A stretch of 64,000 nucleotides of DNA. Origin: Billgrantia azerbaijanica (GTDB taxonomy: Bacteria > Pseudomonadota > Gammaproteobacteria > Pseudomonadales > Halomonadaceae). Positions within the stretch are counted from its first letter, which is position 1. Each line of letters starts with the position of its first letter. The position numbers and the translations under genes were made by a program. The notes under the pieces were generated by a model. The model saw nothing but the letters and a program-made list of their open reading frames with translations, did no database searches and had not been told where the DNA came from. Positions 1-7,207 of the stretch are shown here, piece after piece. The stretch lies in contig SBLD01000018.1 in assembly GCA_004551485.1 (NCBI GenBank), positions 1-64,000 on the forward strand, given 5' to 3'.

Positions 1-273
1 GGTGATCGAATTGAAGGTCCTGGCGATGGAGTCATCCGGTCCGTCCTCGGCATACGGCCAGTGCGCGGCGAAGATCTCGTACGTCTTCCGTCCGAGCAGC
101 AGGTCGAACCGCTGACCGAACAGCTTGCCGATCTCTTCACCGAACACCTCGTCCGCCAGCGGCGCGACCCAGCCGCCGTAGCCGAACCCGCCGGTCGGGT
201 CTTCTTGAGGCCCGCCGGGCGCCTGCATGACGCCATCCAGCGAGACCATGGCGCCGACAATCACTTTTCGCAT
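1..273 (-). CDS. Dihydrofolate reductase / RibD C-terminal family protein (3' end cut by window edge)
   Basis: The reading frame starts at an ATG at 273 and stays open to the left edge, giving the first 91 residues. The N-terminus MRKVIVGAMVSLDGVMQAPG and the later stretch LLLGRKTYEIFAAHWPY are typical of the RibD C-terminal/DHFR-like fold, where the GRKTYE segment helps bind NADPH. Members are usually 180-200 residues, so about half is missing. A strong ribosome site (AGGAGGAG) lies just upstream of the ATG. These proteins are cytoplasmic reductases and most lack an assigned substrate. It is not a housekeeping FolA, whose N-terminus differs. The family call is firm; the substrate is unknown. 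Confidence 0.85.
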   Translation of the reverse strand, partial: MRKVIVGAMVSLDGVMQAPGGPQEDPTGGFGYGGWVAPLADEVFGEEIGKLFGQRFDLLLGRKTYEIFAAHWPYAEDGPDDSIARTFNSIT

Positions 274-292
274 GAGCTCCTCCTCCTGGTCC

Positions 293-452
293 TAGGCTTG
301 TCTGAAAAGTCGGCGAGCGAAGGCCAGACAAGGCAAAAATCGGCGTGAAGACGGACCGGGCTCGCGTGCGAGTTTACGCAGTGTAAATGAGTACTTTGAG
401 CCGATTTTTAACGCCGTATGGCCGAGCGCAGCCAGTTTTCGGACAGAGCCTA
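293..452. repeat. 160-bp imperfect palindromic repeat (MITE-like)
   Basis: The two ends are imperfect inverted copies of each other. The left arm (293-344) starts TAGGCTTGTCTGAAAAGT and ends AAAAATCGGC. The right arm (400-452), read on the minus strand, starts TAGGCTCTGTCCGAAAACTG and ends AAAAATCGGC. The middle holds two smaller palindromes, CTCGC-GT-GCGAG and TTTAC-GCAGT-GTAAA. It encodes nothing convincing and fills the gap between the DHFR-like gene and the cupin gene, both on the minus strand. The architecture resembles a non-autonomous palindromic element; no transposase is nearby. Confidence 0.6.
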
Positions 453-528
453 CGCACCCAGTCGTCGAACGAGACATCGCCTCATCGACAGCCGGTGCGT
501 CCTGGATGTGCGTGGCGCCAAACGTCCT

Positions 529-846
529 TCACGCGGAATAGTGCACCGCCAGCCACAGGGTCGCCTGCTGCGGGTCGGTCCACTTGACGCGATGCCTACA
601 GTGCGCCGGGATGGTGAGGTGGTCGCCGGGCGCGAGCGCCACGTCGTCGCCCTGCTCGAAGGCGAGCACGGCCCGCCCCTGCATCACCACCACCCACTCG
701 TGCTGCGGCTGGTCGTACCAGCCGTGTTCCGGCGAGGTGTGGCCACGCGAGACGATGCGCTCGATCCGCACGTCCTTGCCACCCGCCAGCTCCTCGAACT
801 GCTCCGCTTCCAGGGAGAGGGGAATCGCTGCGAACAGGTTTTTCAT
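529..846 (-). CDS. Small cupin-domain protein
   Basis: A single-domain cupin of 105 residues. The central part carries the two cupin motifs: a first motif around TSPEHGWYDQPQHEWVVVM with the metal-type His and Glu pattern, and a second around LAPGDHLTIPAHCRHRVKWT. The ATG at 846 was chosen because a GGAG ribosome site sits about 8 bases upstream and the N-terminus (MKNLFAAIPLSLEAEQFEEL) matches small cupins; the longer frame upstream looks non-coding. Such proteins are cytoplasmic, may bind a metal, and have no fixed reaction. It is divergent from the MoxR gene. Function beyond the fold cannot be assigned. Confidence 0.8.
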   Translation of the reverse strand: MKNLFAAIPLSLEAEQFEELAGGKDVRIERIVSRGHTSPEHGWYDQPQHEWVVVMQGRAVLAFEQGDDVALAPGDHLTIPAHCRHRVKWTDPQQATLWLAVHYSA

Positions 847-935
847 CACGGCTCCTATTGCTGGCTCCAACGGCGGCCACCGATGCGGCGGCACCGCTCC
901 CAGTGTGGCAGCCTTGGCCGGGCGGGCAACGACAT

Positions 936-964
936 TTGTCGTGACGGCGCCCCTTCCGTACACT
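936..964 (+). promoter_or_regulatory. Candidate sigma-70 promoter for the MoxR-VWA pair
   Basis: TTGTCG (936-941) and TACACT (959-964) are separated by 17 bases and lie about 50 bases before the ATG of the MoxR gene. The match is 4 of 6 at each hexamer, so it is plausible but unproven. Confidence 0.4.
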
Positions 965-1012
965 CGTTTGATTCCTGACTTTCCGCTGACGAACCAGCCG
1001 AGGCACGACCCC

Positions 1013-1858
1013 ATGGCGTTTGATTCCACTTCCACCTACGTGGCCACCGAGGCCTTGAAGCAGGCGGTGAACGCCGCCGTGAAGCTCGAGCGGCCGCTGC
1101 TGATCAAGGGCGAGCCGGGCACCGGCAAGACGCTGCTCGCCGAGGAGCTGGCGGCGTCGCTCGGCACCCGCCTGATCACCTGGCACATCAAGTCCTCCAC
1201 CAAGGCGGCCCAGGGGCTCTACGAGTACGACGCGGTGAGCCGCCTGCGCGACTCCCAGCTCGGCATCGAGGGGGTGGAGAACGTCGCCAACTACATCCAG
1301 CCCGGCAAGCTGTGGGAGGCCTTCACCGCGGATGAGCGGGTGGTGCTGCTGATCGACGAGATCGACAAGGCGGACATCGAATTCCCCAACGACCTGCTCC
1401 AGGAGCTGGATCGCATGGAATTCCACGTCTACGAGACCGGCGAGACCATTCGCGCCCGCCACCGGCCGATCATCGTGATCACCTCCAACAACGAGAAGGA
1501 GCTGCCCGACGCCTTCCTGCGCCGCTGCTTCTTCCACTACATCGAGTTCCCCGACCGCGAGACGATGGCCGCCATCGTCGACGTGCACTTTCCCGACATC
1601 GCGCCGAAACTGGTCAGCGAGGCGCTGGAGGTGTTCTTCGACCTGCGCCAGGCGCCGGGGCTGAAGAAGAAGCCCTCCACCTCCGAGCTGGTCGACTGGC
1701 TGAAGCTGCTGATGGCCGACGAACTGGCCCGCGAGGCGCTCTACCAGCGCGACCCGGTGCAGGCGATTCCGCCGCTGGCCGGCGCGCTGGTGAAGAACGA
1801 GCAGGACACGGCACTGCTCGAGCGGCTCGCCTTCATGCTGCGCCGGCAAGGCCGCTAA
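1013..1858 (+). CDS. MoxR-family AAA+ ATPase
   Basis: A 281-residue AAA+ ATPase. Walker A (GEPGTGKT) is at residues 33-40, Walker B (VVLLIDEIDKAD) near 105-116, and a sensor-1-like segment (IIVITSNNEKELPDAFLRR) follows. MoxR proteins act as chaperone-like ATPases that work with a partner carrying a von Willebrand A domain, often to insert a metal or assemble a complex. That partner is the next gene, three bases downstream, so the two are surely co-transcribed. The frame stays open upstream to 584, but the ATG at 1013 is preferred because the protein begins there as in homologs (ATEALKQAVNAAVKLERPLL) and a promoter-like sequence lies just before. The specific target is unknown. Confidence 0.93.
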   Translation: MAFDSTSTYVATEALKQAVNAAVKLERPLLIKGEPGTGKTLLAEELAASLGTRLITWHIKSSTKAAQGLYEYDAVSRLRDSQLGIEGVENVANYIQPGKLWEAFTADERVVLLIDEIDKADIEFPNDLLQELDRMEFHVYETGETIRARHRPIIVITSNNEKELPDAFLRRCFFHYIEFPDRETMAAIVDVHFPDIAPKLVSEALEVFFDLRQAPGLKKKPSTSELVDWLKLLMADELAREALYQRDPVQAIPPLAGALVKNEQDTALLERLAFMLRRQGR

Positions 1859-1861
1859 GCC

Positions 1862-3040
1862 ATGTTCATCGGGCTGTTCGAAACCTTGAAGCGCGCCGGG
1901 GTGCCGGTGTCGCTGCGCGAGCTGCTCGACCTGCACGCGGTGGTCGAGCGCGGCGTGGTGTTCGCCGACATGGAGGCGTTCTACCGGGTGGCGCGCACCG
2001 TGCTTGTCAAGGACGAGCGCCACTTCGATCGCTTCGATCGCGCCTTCGCCGCCTGGTTCGAGGGCCTGGAAAACCTCGACGCCGCCATCGAGGCGCTGAT
2101 CCCCGACGACTGGCTGCGCCGCGAGTTCGAGAAACAGCTCTCCGAGGAAGAGAAAGCCCAGATCGAGTCGCTGGGCGGGCTGGAGAAACTGCTCGAGACC
2201 TTCAAGCAGCGCCTCGAGGAGCAGCAGGAGCGCCACGCCGGGGGCAACAAGTGGATCGGCACCGGCGGCACCAGCCCCTTCGGCGCCTACGGCTACAATC
2301 CCGAGGGCATCCGCATCGGCCAGGAGGGCTCGCGCCACCGCCGCGCGGTGAAGGTATGGGACGAGCGGCGCTTCCGCGACTACGACGACGGCCTCGAACT
2401 CGGCACGCGCAACATCAAGATGGCGCTGCGCCGGCTGCGCCGGTTCGCCCGCGAAGGCGCGGCGCAGGAGTTCGACGTCGACGCCACCATCCGCGAGACG
2501 GCCCGCGACGCCGGGCTGCTCAACGTGCAGATGCGCCCCGAGCGCCACAACGCCGTGAAAGTACTGCTGCTGCTCGACGTGGGCGGCTCCATGGACGACC
2601 ACGTTCGCACCTGCGAGGAGCTCTTCTCCGCGGCGCGCGCGGAGTTCAAGCACCTCGAGCCCTTCTACTTCCACAACTGCCTCTACGAGGGGCTGTGGCG
2701 TCAGAATGCCCGGCGCTTCGATGAGCGCATCCCGACGATGGACGTGCTGCACACCTTTGGCTCCGATTACCAGGTGGTGATCGTCGGCGACGCCGCCATG
2801 TCGCCCTACGAGATTACCCACCCCGGCGGCAGCGTCGAGCACTTCAACGACGAGGCCGGCGCGGTGTGGCTGCAGCGCCTCACCGCCAAGTTCCCCCGCC
2901 TGGCGTGGCTCAATCCCATGCCCCGGCACGCCTGGGAGTTCACCCACTCCACCCGGCTGATCCGCCAGTTGATCGACGACCGCATGTACCCGATGACCCT
3001 GGAGGGCCTCGAGCGGGCCATGAGCGACCTCGCCAAATAG
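1862..3040 (+). CDS. VWA-domain protein, CoxE-like partner of MoxR
   Basis: A 392-residue protein. The N-terminal half is helical and charged, ending in a Gly-rich stretch (GGNKWIGTGGTSPFGAYGYNP). The C-terminal von Willebrand A domain begins near residue 230 with LLLLDVGGSMDDH; Asp239 starts the metal-binding site, and the DVGGS form replaces the textbook DxSxS. It is one of the widespread MoxR/CoxE-type pairs, in which the ATPase and VWA protein form a cytoplasmic chaperone complex. It follows the ATPase gene by three bases. Its stop codon lies inside the first of three palindromes that precede the next operon, so transcripts may end or be bound there. The client protein is not evident from the neighbours. 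Confidence 0.9.
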   Translation: MFIGLFETLKRAGVPVSLRELLDLHAVVERGVVFADMEAFYRVARTVLVKDERHFDRFDRAFAAWFEGLENLDAAIEALIPDDWLRREFEKQLSEEEKAQIESLGGLEKLLETFKQRLEEQQERHAGGNKWIGTGGTSPFGAYGYNPEGIRIGQEGSRHRRAVKVWDERRFRDYDDGLELGTRNIKMALRRLRRFAREGAAQEFDVDATIRETARDAGLLNVQMRPERHNAVKVLLLLDVGGSMDDHVRTCEELFSAARAEFKHLEPFYFHNCLYEGLWRQNARRFDERIPTMDVLHTFGSDYQVVIVGDAAMSPYEITHPGGSVEHFNDEAGAVWLQRLTAKFPRLAWLNPMPRHAWEFTHSTRLIRQLIDDRMYPMTLEGLERAMSDLAK

Positions 3041-3112
3041 CCATTGAAGGTTATATTCTCCATTTATAGCCTTTTTGGGTTATTTGCTGGCGGCATAGCC
3101 TTTAGCAGCTAT
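3037..3112. promoter_or_regulatory. Three 18-bp palindromes at exact 29-bp spacing (putative SatD-like operators)
   Basis: The pattern ATAGCC-N6-GGTTAT occurs at 3037-3054 and 3066-3083, and a variant ATAGCC-N6-AGCTAT at 3095-3112. Starts are exactly 29 bases apart. Each unit is an imperfect inverted repeat. The last unit overlaps a TATACT hexamer (3110-3115) that could be the -10 element of the SatD-like gene starting at 3147. The first unit includes the stop codon of the VWA gene. The SatD-like protein downstream ends in a helix-turn-helix, so autoregulation at these sites is a natural inference. Confidence 0.6.
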
Positions 3113-3146
3113 ACTTTGAGCAACTGCTAATGGAGCCTGCGTTGCC

Positions 3147-3806
3147 ATGACCTCGCGAGTCGCCGTCATCACCGGCGATGTGATCGACTCCCGCCAGGTG
3201 CGGGACCGCACGCGCCTCTACGCCCTGCTGGACGCAAGCCTGGCGGCACTGGCCGCGCGCCACGGCGGCCGCGCCGAGCGCTTCCGCGGCGACGCCTTCC
3301 AGCTCGCCCTGCCCGACGCCCGCCCGGCCATGACGGCGGCCATCGCCCTGCGCGCGGCGCTGATCGAGCACTCCGAGGCCGAGCAGCGCTGGGACGCGCG
3401 CCTGGCCGTGGCGGTGGGCCCCTCGCGCTGGCGCGGCGAGCGGCGCCTCACCGACGCCGATGACGCCCCCTTCGTGCACTCCGGCCAGGCGCTGGATGCG
3501 CTGGCCGAGGGGACGGCGCGGCTGTCGCTGACGCTGCTCGACGACAGCGACGACGGCGGCCTGGCGCTGCTGGTGCGCTACCTCGACGACCTGGTGGCGG
3601 GCTGGTCCCGCTACTCGGCGGAGGTGGTGCGGCTGAGCCTGGAGCAGGAGCGCTCGCAGCAGGCGCTGGCCGAGCGCCTCGGCATCCGCCAGCCCAGCGT
3701 GCACAAGCGCCTGCGCGTGGCGCGCTGGCCGCTGCTCGCCGACACCCTCGCCTATTTTGCCAAACGCCTGGGCGAGCGCCTGGCCGACCGGGAGGACCGC
3801 CCATGA
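3147..3806 (+). CDS. SatD-like protein with C-terminal helix-turn-helix
   Basis: A 219-residue protein starting VAVITGDVIDSRQVRDRTRL, the family signature of SatD-like proteins. The N-terminal ~170 residues resemble a nucleotide-cyclase-like alpha/beta fold (GDxxxSR near the start, FRGDAFQLAL in the middle). The C-terminus (QQALAERLGIRQPSVHKRLRVARW) is a clear helix-turn-helix. Its stop overlaps the start of a DUF3307 membrane protein by four bases, a pairing that recurs for this family. Three palindromes lie directly upstream and may be its own binding sites. The biological role of the family is poorly defined; a regulator that senses a small molecule is the simplest inference. Confidence 0.8.
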   Translation: MTSRVAVITGDVIDSRQVRDRTRLYALLDASLAALAARHGGRAERFRGDAFQLALPDARPAMTAAIALRAALIEHSEAEQRWDARLAVAVGPSRWRGERRLTDADDAPFVHSGQALDALAEGTARLSLTLLDDSDDGGLALLVRYLDDLVAGWSRYSAEVVRLSLEQERSQQALAERLGIRQPSVHKRLRVARWPLLADTLAYFAKRLGERLADREDRP

Positions 3807-4567
3807 CCGCCGCCGAACTCTCCGTGCTGCTGGGGCTGCTGCTCGCCCACCTGGTCGGCGACTTCCTGCTGCAGCCGCTCGCCTGGGTCGAGGATCGCCA
3901 GCGCCACCGGCATCGCTCGCGCCATCTCGTCCACCACGTACTGGTGCATGGCGCCCTGACCCTCGCGGTGCTCGCCGTCGCCGGCCTGGCCATGGCCGGC
4001 GCGCCGGGCCTGCTCGCGGCGCTGGCCGGGGCCGTGGCGGTGGTGGTCAGCCACTGGCTGATCGACCTGGCCAAGGCGCACCTGCCACCGGGCCGGCTGC
4101 GCTGGTTCCTGCTCGACCAGGTGCTGCACTGGCTGGTGCTGGCGGGGGTGTGGCTCGCCTGGCTGGGCAGCGCCCGGCCGCTCGACGCGGCGCTTGGCTG
4201 GCTCGTCTCGCCCGAGGTGCTGGGGGTGACGGCGGCCTACCTGCTGGTGACGCGCCCGGCCGCCTTCGCCATCGCCCTCGCCATGCGGCACTGGAGCGAG
4301 CAGCTCGCCGCGCCGGGCACGCTGGCCCAGGCGGGGGCGCGCATCGGCATGCTGGAGCGCGCCCTGGTGCTGACGCTCGCGCTGCTCGATCAGCTCGCCG
4401 CGGTGGGCTTCCTGCTCGTCGCCAAGTCGGTGCTGCGCTTCGGCGACCTGCGCCAGGCGCAGGACCGCAAGCTCACCGAGTACGTGCTGCTGGGCACCCT
4501 GCTCAGCGTCACCAGCGCGCTGCTGCTGGGGCTGGTGGTCAAACGGCTATTGGGTGGCGGGCCATGA
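3803..4567 (+). CDS. DUF3307 inner-membrane protein
   Basis: A 254-residue, very hydrophobic protein with several membrane spans. The N-terminus LLLAHLVGDFLLQPLAWVEDR followed by HRSRHLVHHVLVHGALTL is the DUF3307 hallmark: a GDF(L/F)LQ motif and a cluster of His residues at the membrane face, which could bind metal. It overlaps the SatD-like gene by ATGA, so the pair is translationally coupled. No catalytic function is established for DUF3307. The downstream 102 bases to the GntR gene show nothing clear. The family and topology are confident; the function is unknown. Confidence 0.88.
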   Translation: MTAAELSVLLGLLLAHLVGDFLLQPLAWVEDRQRHRHRSRHLVHHVLVHGALTLAVLAVAGLAMAGAPGLLAALAGAVAVVVSHWLIDLAKAHLPPGRLRWFLLDQVLHWLVLAGVWLAWLGSARPLDAALGWLVSPEVLGVTAAYLLVTRPAAFAIALAMRHWSEQLAAPGTLAQAGARIGMLERALVLTLALLDQLAAVGFLLVAKSVLRFGDLRQAQDRKLTEYVLLGTLLSVTSALLLGLVVKRLLGGGP

Positions 4568-4669
4568 CCTGATCATCCTATGAATCCAGATGTCGCATGG
4601 CTCATGGATTTAACCCATCGTTCAGTGGCAGCTGAAAGTGGGAAGCAGCCTGCGGTCCGGCTGGTCAAC

Positions 4670-5398
4670 TCAGCCAGCCATCTTGCTCTTGGTGGTCCGG
4701 TAGACGCTATCGAGGTGGGCCAGCATGGCACGCTCGGCGGCATCGGGATCACCACGCCTGAGGGCATCAACGATATGTCGATGTTCTTGGTAGCTGCGTT
4801 CAATGGCCCCAGGCTCCAGCATCACCTTGCGCCGGATGCTGAGCCCGAAAGCGTAGAGCTCCTCCGCGTAGCGCAGCAGGATCTCGTTGTTGGCGTATTC
4901 GGAGATCAGCTTGTGGAAGTTCTGATCGGAGAGCTGGAAGTGTACCGGTGAGTCGAACAGCCGACTCTGCGCCTCGAGCAGCCGTTCCAGCCCGTCGATG
5001 CCCTTAGCGTCGATATTGATGGCGGCCCGCCGAGCAATGGCAGCCTCCACCACGATGCGACTCTCGAAGACGCTGTCCACATCGAAGCGATTCATCTCGC
5101 GAGTGGCGCCTTCCGTATGGGTGGAGCGAAAACGCGTCAGCGCCTCTTCGTCGGCGCGTATGCGCGTCTTGCTGCCATGGGAGACGCTGATCAGTCCGTA
5201 GGCAGTGAGCTGGGAGAGTGCCCCACGCACGGTCTCGCGGCTGACGCCGAACAGCTGGGCCAGCTCGCGCTCGCTGGGCAACTCGTCTCCGTCCCGTAAC
5301 AGCCCAGTGAGGATCATGTCGGTCAGCTTGTCGGCCAGGATGTCCTTCTTGGTCCGGTTCTTGAGCGTCTTCTCGAAGGCGAATGCCGGGTTGTTCAT
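4670..5398 (-). CDS. GntR-family regulator, FCD (FadR-type) subgroup
   Basis: A 242-residue transcription factor. The N-terminal winged helix-turn-helix spans about residues 18-85 (GDELPSERELAQLFGVSRETVRGALSQLTAYGLI), and the rest is the all-helical FCD ligand-binding domain, which usually binds a metal and a carboxylic acid. It is divergent from the TRAP transporter operon, which makes it the likely repressor or sensor for that operon. A strong ribosome site (AGGAG) precedes the ATG at 5398. A perfect palindrome with TGGTCTA arms lies 20 bases before its start, and TGGTC/GACCA half-sites recur in front of the transporter genes. The effector is probably an intermediate of the sugar-acid pathway encoded opposite. 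Confidence 0.92.
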   Translation of the reverse strand: MNNPAFAFEKTLKNRTKKDILADKLTDMILTGLLRDGDELPSERELAQLFGVSRETVRGALSQLTAYGLISVSHGSKTRIRADEEALTRFRSTHTEGATREMNRFDVDSVFESRIVVEAAIARRAAINIDAKGIDGLERLLEAQSRLFDSPVHFQLSDQNFHKLISEYANNEILLRYAEELYAFGLSIRRKVMLEPGAIERSYQEHRHIVDALRRGDPDAAERAMLAHLDSVYRTTKSKMAG

Positions 5399-5418
5399 GG
5401 CGCCACTCCTTTTGCAAC

Positions 5419-5437
5419 TGGTCTAAAGAATAGACCA
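5419..5437. promoter_or_regulatory. Perfect palindrome upstream of the GntR gene (putative operator)
   Basis: TGGTCTA-AAGAA-TAGACCA, with two perfect 7-base arms and a 5-base spacer. It lies between the GntR gene and the divergent TRAP operon and has the TGGT/ACCA core typical of FCD-type GntR operators. Autoregulation is inferred. Confidence 0.6.
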
Positions 5438-5506
5438 AAAAAACGCCAGACTCCATACGCCACACCAACCCCCCTACGACAAAAGTCTAACTATTGCAGT
5501 TACGGC

Positions 5507-5536
5507 TTGACGCCGCGTCGCGGCGGGGACTAAGTT
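5507..5536 (+). promoter_or_regulatory. Candidate promoter of the TRAP/catabolic operon
   Basis: TTGACG (5507-5512) is followed after 18 bases by TAAGTT (5531-5536), about 70 bases before the dctP-type gene. The -35 is good (5 of 6), the -10 is weak, consistent with a regulated promoter. Confidence 0.4.
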
Positions 5537-5551
5537 TTGGCACTACTGGTA

Positions 5552-5573
5552 TGGTCAACCAACCACCAGACCA
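5552..5573. promoter_or_regulatory. Putative GntR operator half-sites just downstream of the TRAP promoter
   Basis: TGGTC (5552-5556) and GACCA (5569-5573) form an inverted repeat with a 12-base spacer; the first half also sits in a compact TGGTCAACCA (5552-5561). The same half-sites form the palindrome before the GntR gene. Their place between the promoter and the first gene fits repression by blocking transcription. Confidence 0.45.
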
Positions 5574-5608
5574 GTTAACCACCACCGATTACAATCAAGG
5601 AGTGCATC

Positions 5609-6583
5609 ATGCTCAAGAAGCTGCTCGGCCTTTCCGCCCTCTCTCTGGCCATTGCCAGCACCCATGCCCAGGCGGACAAGATCGTCTTCGCGATCGGAGG
5701 TACGCCAAACAGCCTGCAGGGGCAGACAGCCCAGGAGTTCAGTGAGCGCCTGCAGGAGCGCCTCGGCGATGCGCATCAGGTGGAGTATTACCACAGTGGC
5801 CAGCTCGGCAACGAGCAGCAGCTGGTCCAGAAGCTGCGCCTGGGCACCGTCGACCTGGCCGCCATCTCATCCATCATGTCGTCCATCGATTCGCAGTTCG
5901 CCCTCTTCGACATGCCTTTCCTGGTCAAGGACCGCGAGCACCTCAAGCGCCTCGACCAAGAGATCATCATGCAGGACCTGGCAGAGAGCGTCGAGGGCAA
6001 GGGGTTGCAGATCGTCTCCACCTGGGAGAACGGCTTCCGCCACATCACCAACAACGAACGCCCGATCGAAACGCCGGAAGACCTGGATGGCCTCAAGCTG
6101 CGTACCCCGAAGAGCGAATGGCGCACCATGATGTTCGAAACCTGGGGTGCCAATCCCACGCCCATGGCCTTCTCCGAGGTATTTGTGGCACTGCAGACCG
6201 GGGTCGTCGACGGTCAGGAGAACCCGCTCAGCAATATCAACGGCGCCAAGTTCCAGGAAGTGCAGGACTACCTGTCGCTCTCCAACCACGTCTATTCGCC
6301 GATCTGGCTGACCGCTGGCAAGGGCGGCTGGGAGAAGCTCCCCGAGGACGTGCGTACCGCCATCACCGAAGTCGCCGCCGAGACCCAGGGCTGGGCCCTG
6401 GCCAAGGGTGCAGAGCTCGATGACAGCCTGATCAGCACCATGCGCGAGGCCGATATGGCAATCAACAAGGTCGACCGCGATGCCTTCGTCGAGGCGAGTG
6501 CGCCTGTCTATCAGGCCTATGCCGAGCGTGTCGATGGCGGCCAGGCCCTGATCGACCGCGCCATGGCACTCGCCGAGGAGTAA
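5609..6583 (+). CDS. TRAP transporter periplasmic substrate-binding protein (DctP family)
   Basis: A 324-residue exported binding protein. The first ~22 residues are a Sec signal peptide (KK, hydrophobic core, then THAQA before the mature ADKIVFAIGG). The conserved DctP pattern is present: residues that clamp a carboxylate lie around GLKLRTPKSEWR and the GxxPxPMAFSEVFVALQTGVVDGQENP segment. It captures an organic or sugar acid in the periplasm and hands it to the DctQM membrane pair encoded next. A clear AAGGAG site precedes the start. A short stem-loop follows the stop codon, probably letting this subunit be made in excess over the membrane subunits. The catabolic genes downstream suggest a sugar acid as substrate. 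Confidence 0.93.
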   Translation: MLKKLLGLSALSLAIASTHAQADKIVFAIGGTPNSLQGQTAQEFSERLQERLGDAHQVEYYHSGQLGNEQQLVQKLRLGTVDLAAISSIMSSIDSQFALFDMPFLVKDREHLKRLDQEIIMQDLAESVEGKGLQIVSTWENGFRHITNNERPIETPEDLDGLKLRTPKSEWRTMMFETWGANPTPMAFSEVFVALQTGVVDGQENPLSNINGAKFQEVQDYLSLSNHVYSPIWLTAGKGGWEKLPEDVRTAITEVAAETQGWALAKGAELDDSLISTMREADMAINKVDRDAFVEASAPVYQAYAERVDGGQALIDRAMALAEE

Positions 6584-6603
6584 CGCAAGATGTCATCCCG
6601 TTC

Positions 6604-6622
6604 GGGCGCCGTCGAGGCGCCC
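6604..6622 (+). promoter_or_regulatory. Intercistronic stem-loop between the binding-protein and DctQ-type genes
   Basis: GGGCGCC-GTCGA-GGCGCCC, a perfect 7-bp stem with a 5-base loop, followed by TTTC. It lies 21 bases after the dctP-type stop and 31 bases before the dctQ-type start. It could be a leaky terminator or an mRNA stabiliser that sets the ratio of binding protein to membrane subunits. Confidence 0.6.
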
Positions 6623-6652
6623 TTTCACTCGAGATTGCAGGAGATCCACGCC

Positions 6653-7207
6653 ATGAGCTTGCTGGCTCGAGCCAATCTACTGCTGGAACGGCTGCTGGAG
6701 GTGCTGACCGTGTTCCTCCTGCTGGCGTTGACCACCATCGTCATCGCTGCAGTGGGCTTTCGTATGGTGGGCAACTCCTTCTCCTGGTACGACGAAGTTG
6801 CCTCCGTCGGCTTGGCATGGCTGAGTTTCTACGGAGCGAACCTGGCCGCCCTCAAACGGACCCACATGGGCTTTCCCGGTCTGGTCAGCAACGCGCCGGC
6901 GGCCATTCGCACGACCTTGTTCATCCTTTCGGAAGCCATCGTCGTCGGCTTCTTCCTGGTCGTCGCCTACTACGGCTATCTCGTCCTCGAGATCCTGGCC
7001 TGGGACAGCCTGGTTTCCTTGCCCTGGATCGGACTCGACTTCACCCAGTCGGTGATCCCGATCAGCGCAGCGCTGTTCATCCTTTGTGAGCTGCTCAGCA
7101 TGCCCATGGCCTGGAACAAGATGCGCAGCGGGGTGAACAGCGAGTCGGAAGAGATCAAGGCCGCCATCCGGCAAGCCGAGGAAGACCTCAAGGAGCACCG
7201 CGCATGA
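6653..7207 (+). CDS. TRAP transporter small membrane subunit (DctQ family)
   Basis: A 184-residue protein with four predicted membrane helices, the DctQ topology. It begins MSLLARANLLLERLLEVLTVFLL, and a conserved amphipathic stretch with a Trp and Glu (NSFSWYDEVASVGLAWLSFYGANLA) follows the first helix. The frame is open from 6590, but the ATG at 6653 is preferred: it has AGGAG nine bases upstream, and starting earlier would translate through the stem-loop at 6604-6622. It pairs with the large subunit encoded next, overlapping it by four bases, to form the Na+- or H+-driven importer. Confidence 0.9.
   Translation: MSLLARANLLLERLLEVLTVFLLLALTTIVIAAVGFRMVGNSFSWYDEVASVGLAWLSFYGANLAALKRTHMGFPGLVSNAPAAIRTTLFILSEAIVVGFFLVVAYYGYLVLEILAWDSLVSLPWIGLDFTQSVIPISAALFILCELLSMPMAWNKMRSGVNSESEEIKAAIRQAEEDLKEHRA

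Noticed and set aside
596-2947. 783-aa open frame antisense to the MoxR and VWA genes
   Set aside because: It mirrors two clear genes on the other strand and its protein is a low-complexity mix of His, Gly, Val and Ala, typical of GC-rich antisense frames.
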